IMG/VR virus record: IMGVR_UViG_3300034095_002511
Coordinates: 28,978-92,977 of that record
DNA: 64,000 nucleotides
Direction: 5' to 3' (one strand)
Source of the DNA: a virus
Shown here: piece after piece, positions 51,010-59,180 of the stretch
How the letters are laid out: every line of letters starts with the position of its first letter
Numbering within the stretch: the first letter of the stretch is position 1
Position numbers and translations under genes: made by a program
The notes under the pieces: generated by a model
The model's database searches: none
The model's input: only the letters and a program-made list of their open reading frames with translations
What the model was told of the DNA's origin: nothing

Positions 51010-51804
51010 ATGATTAATATGAAAAGTTTTAATTTGTACTTGGTTGAGAAACAATTCGTTAAATTAAACTCTTTAAAAATGAAAGATATCTATTGTTTGA
51101 ATGAATCAGATCAAGTAAATGAAATTCTATCGTTAGCTGCAATTGGTGCGTACAAAACGGCAAAGGCTGGTTTGTCAGCAGCATATAATGTAACGAAATT
51201 CGGAATGTCAGTTTTAAAAAAAATAATTGGAATAAAACCCCAAAAAATAGAAGAAGAAATTAAAGACAAAGATAAAAAAATTGTTATCAAAGAATTTTTG
51301 AAAAGTGCAGTAAAAAAATTAGGTATAGTTGTAGTTGTTGGAGCATTGTTATATCTTGGATTGCAACATGGAGTTATCACAGATTTACTCAGTTGGACGG
51401 GGCAAATGGCTTACAAAGCATTGATGTATATTTTGGGTCTTGGAGGAAACACCATTTGGAAAATATTAATGGAAGCTTGGAATGCAATAAAAGATTTTGC
51501 TGGTGCTATTGGTGATTATATTGGTGCTATTGTTTCAAAAACTGGAGAGCTTGCGGAAGATCAAATGGAAAAAGTAGGTCAATATATGAAGGATTTATTT
51601 AAGAAAACTGGTGGAACATTTGGGAATCCCGATGGTGGTAATCCTTGGGAAAACCCACAAGAAAAAGATTGGCAAGGCAATCAGCGTACTGTTTTAACAC
51701 CAAAAGAAAGCCCAAAACCAATAGACTGGGATGGATTAAAAGATACTTTTGGCTCAGACAAAAAAAAATTAGATCCAAATATTTTAAATTTTAAAAGTAA
51801 TTAA
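51010..51804 (+). CDS. Tagged membrane-active protein
   Basis: MINMKSFNLYLVEKQ contains the tag with an L-V-E site. TGAGG lies four bases before the ATG. Hydrophobic segments follow at about 40-65 and 100-150 (LGIVVVVGALLYLGLQHGVI), then a soluble Gly/Pro/Asp-rich tail. Like the other hydrophobic tagged proteins it could insert into membranes on ejection. First gene of the cassette between the two 25-bp repeats. Confidence 0.65.
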   Translation: MINMKSFNLYLVEKQFVKLNSLKMKDIYCLNESDQVNEILSLAAIGAYKTAKAGLSAAYNVTKFGMSVLKKIIGIKPQKIEEEIKDKDKKIVIKEFLKSAVKKLGIVVVVGALLYLGLQHGVITDLLSWTGQMAYKALMYILGLGGNTIWKILMEAWNAIKDFAGAIGDYIGAIVSKTGELAEDQMEKVGQYMKDLFKKTGGTFGNPDGGNPWENPQEKDWQGNQRTVLTPKESPKPIDWDGLKDTFGSDKKKLDPNILNFKSN

Positions 51805-51813
51805 TGAGGCGAT

Positions 51814-52356
51814 ATGATTACATTTCAGTCTTTTTTAAAAAAACAAATTTTAATAGAAAAGATAAATATTGATGCCTTTCAATTTCCGCCATTAGCATAT
51901 GGAAGTTTTGGCAAATACTTTATAGCAGGTGATGGAGAAATACATTATCAAGTTGCAGGAGAAGGCGGAAATCAAAATGGAATCGCTCATGTAAATAACT
52001 TCTTGCCAATATATCAAAAATTCTTTTCTCAACATATAACACCAGAAATGGCAAAACAATTTAAAGAAAAATATACAAAAAACATGGCAGATGAAAAAGA
52101 TGAGATATCAAAAAACAATTTGCCATTCCCAGAAATTTTTAATTCGCCATTTGCGAAGTGGATTGTAGATAATGATGAAGTAATTTATAAAATAAAAACA
52201 GCACAGGGAGAACAACAAGGGATTTCTTCAATCAAGGAATTTGATGCTTACTATAAACAAAATATTGCTAACTTCGGAAACAATCAATTGGCAAATATAA
52301 ATCCAGAAGAAAAAGAATCTATCAAACAAAAGTTGAATAAAGAAATCGAAAAATAA
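51814..52356 (+). CDS. Head-targeting-tagged hypothetical protein
   Basis: Tag MITFQSFLKKQILIEK with an L-I-E site. The leader is almost the same as that of the gene at 51010 (20 of 22 bases). The protein has two YKI/YQV-type repeats (EIHYQVAGEGGNQNGIAHV and EVIYKIKTAQGEQQGISSI), an internal duplication. No known domain. It ends directly at the right 25-bp repeat. Confidence 0.6.
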   Translation: MITFQSFLKKQILIEKINIDAFQFPPLAYGSFGKYFIAGDGEIHYQVAGEGGNQNGIAHVNNFLPIYQKFFSQHITPEMAKQFKEKYTKNMADEKDEISKNNLPFPEIFNSPFAKWIVDNDEVIYKIKTAQGEQQGISSIKEFDAYYKQNIANFGNNQLANINPEEKESIKQKLNKEIEK

Positions 52357-52381
52357 TTATAAACCATTTCCACCATTGTTG
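52357..52381. repeat. Right copy of 25-bp direct repeat
   Basis: Identical to 50947-50971; here it is the genuine 3' end of the Gly-rich gene. Confidence 0.9.
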
Positions 52382-53202
52382 AAACCACCACCAAATTGAC
52401 CAAATCCATTACCGCCCATATTTCCACCGCCAAATTGACCAAATCCACCACCCATATTCCCACCACCAAATTGACCTTGCATATTTTGTCCGCCCATATT
52501 CCCACCGCTACCACTCTGAAATGCTAAACCACCTACACCAGACATAATACCCTGCATTGCCATTTGATAAAAAGGATTGTTCATACCTACAGCTTGGCCG
52601 CCAGTGCCTCCAAATTGACCGAATCCACCACCTTGACCGAATCCACCACCCATAGTTGTATTGACACCACCACCGCCAAATTGACCACCGCCAAATTGAC
52701 CACCGCCAAATTGACCACCGCCAAATTGACCACCGCCAAATTGACCACCGCCAAATTGACCACCGCCAAATTGACCACCGCCAAATTGACCACCACCAAA
52801 TTGACCACCACCAAATTGACCACCACCAAATTGACCACCACCAAATTGACCACCACCAAATTGACCAAAACCGCCACCCATGTTACTACCACCTGTAGAA
52901 AGTGGAATTTGATAAAGTTGCGAGATTTGCATGCCTAGGGTATTATTTTGTGTGTATTGGGCAGTGCCTTGAATCCCACCTGTATTTTGTTGAAAGCCAC
53001 CACCTCCAAAACCGCCACCAAATCCACTACTACTTCCAGTATTGAAATTAATGTTTTGATTAGAAATCTGTGCTTTAACTGTATTGTTTAATGCTGGTGG
53101 TGCTGGCGGAGCAGGAGGTAATATAAATCTATATCTTGGTTCTTGAGATATAGCAAAATTTGAAACAAAAGTTAAAAAGCCAATTGTCAATAATTTGTTC
53201 AT
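52357..53202 (-). CDS. Secreted Gly-rich repeat protein
   Basis: A signal peptide (MNKLLTIGFLTFVSNFAISQ) is followed by a Pro/Ala segment and a long Gly/Phe/Gln-rich region. Its centre is 12 FGGGQ units plus a final FGGGG. AAAGGA lies eight bases before the ATG. The unusual composition suggests a fibrous surface or adhesion protein. The coding repeat can expand or contract. It is minus-strand, between tagged plus-strand genes, and has no tag. Phage signal-peptide proteins are rare, so export by the host is implied. Confidence 0.75.
   Translation of the reverse strand: MNKLLTIGFLTFVSNFAISQEPRYRFILPPAPPAPPALNNTVKAQISNQNINFNTGSSSGFGGGFGGGGFQQNTGGIQGTAQYTQNNTLGMQISQLYQIPLSTGGSNMGGGFGQFGGGQFGGGQFGGGQFGGGQFGGGQFGGGQFGGGQFGGGQFGGGQFGGGQFGGGQFGGGQFGGGGVNTTMGGGFGQGGGFGQFGGTGGQAVGMNNPFYQMAMQGIMSGVGGLAFQSGSGGNMGGQNMQGQFGGGNMGGGFGQFGGGNMGGNGFGQFGGGFNNGGNGL
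52673..52867. repeat. Minisatellite: 13 units of 15 bp inside the Gly-rich gene
   Basis: Thirteen units of CCGCCAAATTGACCA or CCACCAAATTGACCA; the first eight use the G variant, the last five the A variant, and the protein repeat is FGGGQ. It is in coding phase. Confidence 0.95.
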
Positions 53203-53233
53203 GTTTATTTCCTTTTATTTTATATATAAATTT

Positions 53234-53689
53234 ATGAAAGAATATACATTTAAAAAGTTCTTAGAACAAAGAGATCCTAAGTTTTATGACGAATCACTTA
53301 TGGATATAGCAACTGCTGGAATAGAATCTGGAATTTCTGGTGTCGGTTCTGGACTTTGGGATTTCGTTAAAAAACTTTCAACCAATTCTTTGAAAGCTGC
53401 TGATTATGCTTTTGGTTATGAATTCGAAAGAAATTATAATCGTGAAATACCTACAGACACAAGCTTCGACAGAACCATGAATGTTTTGAAAAAAATAGTA
53501 GAACCATTTTATTCTGGTTTGAAAACTGGTATTGGAAAAACTATGTCTAAGTTTGATGAAATAAGAATCAAACAATTAGAAGAAATATCAAAAGATCCAA
53601 AGGCCAAGAACATGTTAAATCAATTTGTTCAAAAAAACCCAGAAACAAAAAAAGAATTAGATAAATTTGTATATAAATTAGCCAATTAA
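53234..53689 (+). CDS. Head-targeting-tagged protein
   Basis: The ATG at 53234 gives MKEYTFKKFLEQRDPKFYDES, the tag with the RDP..Y.ES extension also seen inside the 36451 protein. A TATAAATT box lies one base before the ATG. A Gly-rich stretch (ATAGIESGISGVGSGLWDF) follows, then helices. 151 residues. It is probably related to the protein at 39747. Confidence 0.65.
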   Translation: MKEYTFKKFLEQRDPKFYDESLMDIATAGIESGISGVGSGLWDFVKKLSTNSLKAADYAFGYEFERNYNREIPTDTSFDRTMNVLKKIVEPFYSGLKTGIGKTMSKFDEIRIKQLEEISKDPKAKNMLNQFVQKNPETKKELDKFVYKLAN

Positions 53690-53703
53690 TTTTTAGGATA
53701 AAT

Positions 53704-54549
53704 ATGAAAACATTTTCACAATATATTGAACATCGTAATGTTAACGAAGCTTTTTTTGATAAAATGAAACAAGGATTTCAAGCATCTTATCAAAGTGCAA
53801 AAGGTGATGAAAAAGAAAACGCAAGCCAAACAGATGAGCAATATAAAAAAGCAAAAGAAATTGCACATAAAGCAATAAATGTTGGAAAGTCAATGTCCGA
53901 TAAATTAAATAAGCTTGGTTTGTCTTTGCCTTTTGCTGCCACTTTAATAGCTGCTGGTATGACTGGTGGTGCTGCTGCAATTCCAATTGCTTTATTATCA
54001 AAAGTTGTAAGTGATGAAATAATTCATTACGCTGCAAAAGGATTCGATAAAGTTACTGATATGACAGTTGGAAAAGTTCCAGCAATGGCAGAATCATCTT
54101 TTATTGATAGAACTGGAAAAATGATTTCTGGTGCTATGGATAAAGCTGGCGAAACAATTGGTGGCGGTGCTGGATTCATTGCTGGAAAAACAAGTAAATA
54201 CTATTCAAAATTAAGAACAATGGCAGAAAAATCTATTGGTGATATTATGTTGTTTTTAGGAAATAACAAAAGATATTTGGCAAAAGCATTATTTTTGTTT
54301 GCTGTTGGACATGTGATTGGATCGGGTATTGGAAATGCAACTAATTTTTATGCCAAAGATAGTTTAGATTCTGTCGCATCTTCTCTTGCTGGTGTTGGAG
54401 GTGTTGATCAAAGTGAATTACTTTCAATCATGAAAAATGTTGGTAACGAGGTTTCTAAAGGAGTCGATATTGGTTTGCATGCTGCTCCTCATTTGCCTAG
54501 CAAGTTACCAAATTTGTCAGCACTTAAAAATGTGAGTCAAGAAATTTAA
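53704..54549 (+). CDS. Tagged hydrophobic internal protein, family B
   Basis: Tag MKTFSQYIEHRNVNEAFF. Hydrophobic hairpin LPFAATLIAAGMTGGAAAIP (about 75-95), then FDKVTDMTVGKV, a Gly-rich helix and a second hydrophobic segment (LAKALFLFAVGHVIGSGI). The order matches the larger proteins at 36451 and 61889. 281 residues. It is in a run of plus-strand tagged genes. Confidence 0.7.
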   Translation: MKTFSQYIEHRNVNEAFFDKMKQGFQASYQSAKGDEKENASQTDEQYKKAKEIAHKAINVGKSMSDKLNKLGLSLPFAATLIAAGMTGGAAAIPIALLSKVVSDEIIHYAAKGFDKVTDMTVGKVPAMAESSFIDRTGKMISGAMDKAGETIGGGAGFIAGKTSKYYSKLRTMAEKSIGDIMLFLGNNKRYLAKALFLFAVGHVIGSGIGNATNFYAKDSLDSVASSLAGVGGVDQSELLSIMKNVGNEVSKGVDIGLHAAPHLPSKLPNLSALKNVSQEI

Positions 54550-54550
54550 C

Positions 54551-55798
54551 ATGAAATTTAAACAATGGTTATTTTCTGAAGAATTAGAAACTATAGACAC
54601 TCAAATGTCGATCCCAGAGGAATTAGAAGAAATAGCACACATCATGAATGCACATGGCAAAACATGCTATGTAGTCGGTGGTGCTGTAAGGGATCATCTC
54701 TTTAATCATTTTCACGACATGAAAAAAGACATAAACGACTATGATCTAGCAACAGACGCACTTCCAGAAGAAACAAGAAAAATAATTCATAATACAACCA
54801 TAGCCAATGGAAGATTTAAATTAGAAATATTCGAGAAGGGAATAGACCAAGGAGTCCTTTCCATCATTGTTAAAGACATGGATGGAAAAAAGAAAGATGA
54901 ATTTGAAATAGCAACTTTCAGAAAGGAAGTCTATTCTGGCAATTCAAGAACACCAGAAAAAACAGAATTTGGAGCGACACCAGAAGAAGATACTAAAAGA
55001 AGAGACTTGAACTATAACGCTTTGTTCTATGATACAATAAACAAAAAAGTAAAAGATTATAATGACGGAAAAGGCATTAAAGACATAAAGAACAAACACA
55101 CAAGTGTGGTCGGAGATCCATTCCAAAGATTCTATGAAGACAAACTTAGAGTTCTGCGTGTAGTTAGATTCTTTAACAGATACAATCGTGACAATATAAT
55201 GAGTCATCTTGACGATAAAACCAAAATGGCAATAGCTGAATTCAAAAACTTAGAAAATGTCAGCAAGGAAAGAATCAACAAAGAATTTCTTTCTGGTTTA
55301 AAGCAAAGTCAATCTCCAGCTAATTTCATCAAGTCTTTAAAAGATTTGGATCTCATTCATAATATCATGCCAGAAAGAATAAAAATTCCAAAATTGGAAC
55401 CTCTTGATCAAATGAACAATAATCTTTCTGCTATGATTGCTTACATCCTTAGTGAAGAAGTTCCTAATAGGAAGCTGTCTGATATGCTGATACAATACAA
55501 ATTCGAACACGATGTTCTTACTCCTGCGATCATAATTTTAAAAGCATATAACATGTTCAAGAATCCAATGAGCCACGAATACAAAATTCATGATATATCC
55601 AGAGAAATGAAGAGAGTTACTTATAAGTCCATAGAATCATTCATGAGTCATTTCGGATTTGAGAATGAATCTAAGAGATTATTTGAACACAAGCCTAAAT
55701 ACACTGGTGCAGATGTGGCACACCTTGGATTAAAAGGAAAAGATATAAGCGATAAACTTGATCAAATGGAAAAGGACAACTTCTTCAATGTACAATAA
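54551..55798 (+). CDS. Tagged CCA-adding enzyme (tRNA nucleotidyltransferase)
   Basis: Tag MKFKQWLFSEELE. Class II nucleotidyltransferase head: GGAVRD (43-48), then DYDLATD with the catalytic Asp63 and Asp65, RRDLNYNALFYD and a helical neck. These enzymes add or repair the 3' CCA of tRNA. Phage copies are known, but a copy with a head-targeting tag is unusual. One base after the previous gene. It overlaps the next gene by 11 bases. Confidence 0.9.
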   Translation: MKFKQWLFSEELETIDTQMSIPEELEEIAHIMNAHGKTCYVVGGAVRDHLFNHFHDMKKDINDYDLATDALPEETRKIIHNTTIANGRFKLEIFEKGIDQGVLSIIVKDMDGKKKDEFEIATFRKEVYSGNSRTPEKTEFGATPEEDTKRRDLNYNALFYDTINKKVKDYNDGKGIKDIKNKHTSVVGDPFQRFYEDKLRVLRVVRFFNRYNRDNIMSHLDDKTKMAIAEFKNLENVSKERINKEFLSGLKQSQSPANFIKSLKDLDLIHNIMPERIKIPKLEPLDQMNNNLSAMIAYILSEEVPNRKLSDMLIQYKFEHDVLTPAIIILKAYNMFKNPMSHEYKIHDISREMKRVTYKSIESFMSHFGFENESKRLFEHKPKYTGADVAHLGLKGKDISDKLDQMEKDNFFNVQ

Positions 55799-56504
55799 AA
55801 ACTATCCTAATTACAAATTGTACCTAGCTGGTATTATTACAGAGAATCAATATTATGAATCGATTGATGTTTCTGAAATATGGAACCAAGAATTACCAGA
55901 TAATTTAAAGCCATTGATGAGATCTGTCGGTAACTACAATCGATACAGCGATAAAGATACTCTTTTTTACTTATTGCCAAAATATGATGATTTGAATGTA
56001 CAGTTGGATGCACATGGATTAGCTAAAATTAGTCTTGGTTTTCAAATAAAGTCACTAATAGAAATGCTTAAAAGAAACAAGGCACCAAATCATACAGCAC
56101 CACTAACAAATAATATAAATGGAGTAGGATCGGGACTTGGAGCTTCAACAGCTTACAGAGATGGGGCGTTCATTGTAGTGGCTCCATTTGGTAAAGAACT
56201 TAAAGACGGAATAAGATATATAATTGTTGATGGAAAAATTGCAGATATTAAGCCAATCGAAGGAAAGACTGCTACTCAAATATTGCAACAAGAATTGGGT
56301 CAGGGAGGAAAATATGAGTTTATCGATGGCGGGGAAAACAACAATCAATTGGATGCATTCTTTGCAAAATTTCCAAAGCCAAAATCAAATAAAAAACAAT
56401 TAAAAGATAAACAACCAGAAGTTTATTCTAAACCAAAACCAATAACTACATCTAAGACTTCAGCATGGGATGAGCCACCACCAATTATAGATTCTTTGTT
56501 TTAA
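55788..56504 (+). CDS. Hypothetical protein after the CCA-adding enzyme
   Basis: The start at 55788 (MYNKNYPNYKLY) overlaps the CCA gene by 11 bases, so it is coupled. 238 residues; the middle is Gly/Ala-rich with an ASTAYRDGAFIVVAPFGKEL strand pair. The C-terminal 50 residues are Lys/Pro-rich. No domain recognised. Confidence 0.6.
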   Translation: MYNKNYPNYKLYLAGIITENQYYESIDVSEIWNQELPDNLKPLMRSVGNYNRYSDKDTLFYLLPKYDDLNVQLDAHGLAKISLGFQIKSLIEMLKRNKAPNHTAPLTNNINGVGSGLGASTAYRDGAFIVVAPFGKELKDGIRYIIVDGKIADIKPIEGKTATQILQQELGQGGKYEFIDGGENNNQLDAFFAKFPKPKSNKKQLKDKQPEVYSKPKPITTSKTSAWDEPPPIIDSLF

Positions 56505-56588
56505 AACAAAAGGAAATTAACATGTACAATAAAAAATACCTAACTATAATACATCTACAAAAACTTAATTTCATGTTTTTAGGTGATT

Positions 56589-57365
56589 ATGAACAAAAAA
56601 ATAAAACTTGTGGGTGTTTGGTCTGATAATTTTAAAAATATTTATGACATTTACAATAAATCAATAGAAAAATATTTAGATTATTTTGAAGTTTGTTTGT
56701 GTAAAATTGATTTAAAAGAATTTAATGTATTTGGATTTGGAACTCCTTCTTGGTATGAAGCTGCGGTGCAAAAATTAGACTTTATAATAAAAAATTTAAA
56801 CGAATTAAGAGAGGGAGAATTATTGGTCTTTAATGATTTGGATATTCAATATTTAAACCCAATGAATACTTTTAGAGTTTTAGATTTTATGGAATGTAAA
56901 AAATTAGATTTCTGTGGAACAAAGGAATTTGACTCCGATAAATACAACGGTGGTTATTACATTTTAAGAAACACTAAAAATATAATTAAACTTATATGTT
57001 CTATAAAAGAAGAATTAAAATTAAAAAAACCTAAATATGCCGACCAAGATATCTTAAATGAGATTATTCACGATGCAAATGTAAATCACGCTTTGATGCC
57101 AAGAGAATTTTTTATAAATGGACCTCATGGCGGAATAACACAAGAAGCAATAATGCATCATACAACTTACGCAGATACTGTTCATGATAAAATAGTTCAA
57201 ATGAAAATGATTTATTCTAATTACTTCAAGACTAAGTATGCAGAAAGTGATGATTTTCCATTTGGCGATTCATTTGGCGAATTAAATAGAACAAATGGAA
57301 TTAAGCTTACTGATGACATTTATATTAACGATCCTTTTGTTTTATTGAAAAATAAATTGCTATGA
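56589..57365 (+). CDS. Nucleotide-diphospho-sugar transferase-like protein
   Basis: The ATG at 56589 is chosen over the GTG two codons before. LLVFNDLDIQYLNP carries a DxD motif, and YNGGYYILRNTKN and KYADQDILNEI the later donor-site residues, as in GT77-like or Nucleotid_trans enzymes. 258 residues. Acceptor unknown. It is the only sugar-transferase-like gene inside the tagged block. Confidence 0.7.
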   Translation: MNKKIKLVGVWSDNFKNIYDIYNKSIEKYLDYFEVCLCKIDLKEFNVFGFGTPSWYEAAVQKLDFIIKNLNELREGELLVFNDLDIQYLNPMNTFRVLDFMECKKLDFCGTKEFDSDKYNGGYYILRNTKNIIKLICSIKEELKLKKPKYADQDILNEIIHDANVNHALMPREFFINGPHGGITQEAIMHHTTYADTVHDKIVQMKMIYSNYFKTKYAESDDFPFGDSFGELNRTNGIKLTDDIYINDPFVLLKNKLL

Positions 57366-57506
57366 AATTGATAAAAAATATTCTATCATAAGTCTTAGAT
57401 AGGATGATGAGTTATTTTTAACAAATCGCACCAGAAGAAGGTTTTGATTAAGTTATTGAAATGAATAATAGACAAAAGTTAAAAGAATTATTGTAAAGGA
57501 AATAAA

Positions 57507-57851
57507 ATGGCAATTAAAATAACAGAAAAAGCAGTAAAAGAAATAAATCTTGCAATTGAAGAAGAAAGAAACCAAGGAGCTACAGAAGAAAAGCTTCATG
57601 TAAGAGTAAAAGTTGTTGGTGGTGGATGCTCTGGCTTCCAATCGAAACTAACAATAGAAAAAGAGGTAAATCAAAAATTAGACGAATTATATGAAATCAA
57701 AGGCATATCAGTAATAGTCGATAAAAGAAGTGCTATGTATATCGGAGATGCAACTATAGATTTTATTGATGATATGAATTCTCGTGGATTTAAAATAGAC
57801 AATCCACAAGCTAAGTCTACTTGTGGATGTGGCAGTTCTTTTTCCATGTAA
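57507..57851 (+). CDS. A-type iron-sulfur carrier protein (IscA/HesB-like)
   Basis: Conserved Cys41 in VVGGGCSGFQ and Cys106-Gly-Cys108 near the C-terminus are the cluster ligands of A-type carriers. 114 residues, normal for the family. It would help build or move Fe-S clusters. AAAGGA lies before the ATG. It stands alone among tagged genes. A phage copy suggests support of an Fe-S enzyme. Confidence 0.93.
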   Translation: MAIKITEKAVKEINLAIEEERNQGATEEKLHVRVKVVGGGCSGFQSKLTIEKEVNQKLDELYEIKGISVIVDKRSAMYIGDATIDFIDDMNSRGFKIDNPQAKSTCGCGSSFSM

Positions 57852-57887
57852 TTGTAATGGAAATATTAAAGTAGAATCTATTTTTTG

Positions 57888-59108
57888 TTAGATTTTTTCC
57901 TCTGGCATTTCTTTTGGTTTTTCAATGTCTGCAAACTTTTTGTACATTTCTTCTTCTGACAAAAAGTTATATGCAGTTCCATCAGCAGTTTTTATATTTT
58001 GAAAGTGTGTTGGGAATCTATAAAATCCTAAATTGTTTTTGTTAATATAACCTACAACTTGATGTTTTACATTGAATGAAGACTGGTCTGTAAAATTGAA
58101 ATTAAATCTACCTACAAGTTTTCCACCATCAATAGAAATTTCTATTGTTTTCATTGTAAAATCACTATTGTCTTTGGCCTTCTTATCAACAATTGGGCCT
58201 ATTTTATTGATCATTCTCGATTTGAAAAATCCCGACATTGAATCCCATCTATTTTTTGATAGCTTATTTACAATTTCATTTGTATTTTCTACTTTTTCTA
58301 TAGTCAAATTTTTATAGTCAAATTTGAAAAGCTCTAAAATATTAAAATACATAAATTGACGCATTATCTTTACCATATCATCTTTATTTGAAATTTTGTA
58401 ATTTTTTACTTTTTCAGAATTAATTTGAAATTTATTTAATAGATCGTTTTTATAACTTTCGATAAATTCTTGTTGTTTGCTTTCTAGCACTTGTTCGACT
58501 TGAGTCGATAATTTGCCCATTGCCATTTTTGATGCTAGAGGTCTCATGAACAATTCTTTTTTCTTGCGTTCCTCATCTTCACTTTTTTTCATCGCTTTAA
58601 AATCTGCTGGAGTCTTTACTTTTTCTTTAAGATCATCTATCTTTTTCTTGGCTTCTATATAATCCATAGAATATGCCAACATACCCTTACAGGCTTGTTG
58701 CACTTCTTCTGGGAATGAATCAATATATTTCTGATTTGATTTTTTAGTTAGCAAACTATATCTCTTAGAACCGCTTGCCCACCTTAAGTCGCTTATAAAA
58801 ACATGTTCCAGATTAGATTTTAATATGAAATGTGGAGCATAATTAGTGGGATCTAATTTATTTTTTTCATATTCTCTTTTATCATATTCTTTGGAAAATT
58901 TTGCAAACTCTTCAAGATATGGATCACTAGTTGAATCTTCAAATGTATCTTTCAACTTTCTATACTGATCTTTTGTAAGATGATTTGCACTTAATGCTTC
59001 TTCATATAATTGCTTTAACTTTTCAAATTTACCTTCAATTGCATATTTTTCCATTTTCTTAATGGCATCATTATTTTCGTCATTTTCTAACCAAATTTTG
59101 AATTTCAT
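57888..59108 (-). CDS. Large head-targeting-tagged protein
   Basis: The ATG at 59108 gives MKFKIWLENDENND, a clear tag. The rest (about 390 aa) is charged and helical, with a possible coiled coil at about 140-230 and a strand-rich C-terminus (GGKLVGRFNFNFTD). No enzyme motif. Divergent from the ADP-ribosyltransferase-like gene. Confidence 0.65.
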   Translation of the reverse strand: MKFKIWLENDENNDAIKKMEKYAIEGKFEKLKQLYEEALSANHLTKDQYRKLKDTFEDSTSDPYLEEFAKFSKEYDKREYEKNKLDPTNYAPHFILKSNLEHVFISDLRWASGSKRYSLLTKKSNQKYIDSFPEEVQQACKGMLAYSMDYIEAKKKIDDLKEKVKTPADFKAMKKSEDEERKKKELFMRPLASKMAMGKLSTQVEQVLESKQQEFIESYKNDLLNKFQINSEKVKNYKISNKDDMVKIMRQFMYFNILELFKFDYKNLTIEKVENTNEIVNKLSKNRWDSMSGFFKSRMINKIGPIVDKKAKDNSDFTMKTIEISIDGGKLVGRFNFNFTDQSSFNVKHQVVGYINKNNLGFYRFPTHFQNIKTADGTAYNFLSEEEMYKKFADIEKPKEMPEEKI

Positions 59109-59167
59109 AATTATCCCCACTCTTAACTTGTAATGACATTATTTAGTGGATTTTATCTTATTTGTTG

Positions 59168-59175
59168 TGTAAATA
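59168..59175 (+). promoter_or_regulatory. TAAATA late-promoter-like box
   Basis: TGTAAATA ends five bases before the ATG at 59181. Confidence 0.35.
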
Positions 59176-59180
59176 AATCT

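Noticed and set aside
52673-52867. Regular repeats that could be read as a CRISPR array
   Set aside because: Units are contiguous 15-mers with no spacers and are in coding phase. No cas genes are present.
52564-52938. Open frame coding a TTAKL repeat on the plus strand
   Set aside because: It is the antisense shadow of the FGGGQ minisatellite, which stays open in several frames. The minus-strand frame has a signal peptide and ribosome site.
56523-56627. 34-residue frame starting MYNKKYLTIIHLQ, like the start of the gene at 55788
   Set aside because: Only about 14 bases are shared, there is no clear ribosome site and it overlaps the real start at 56589. Chance is as likely as a duplicated fragment.
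57366-57506. Possible tRNA or small RNA in the gap before the IscA-like gene
   Set aside because: I could not fold a cloverleaf or find a T-arm. No tRNA or rRNA was recognised anywhere in the window.
57875-57894. Hairpin between convergent genes 57507 and 57888
   Set aside because: Only a 6-bp A/T-rich stem, too weak to call as a terminator.
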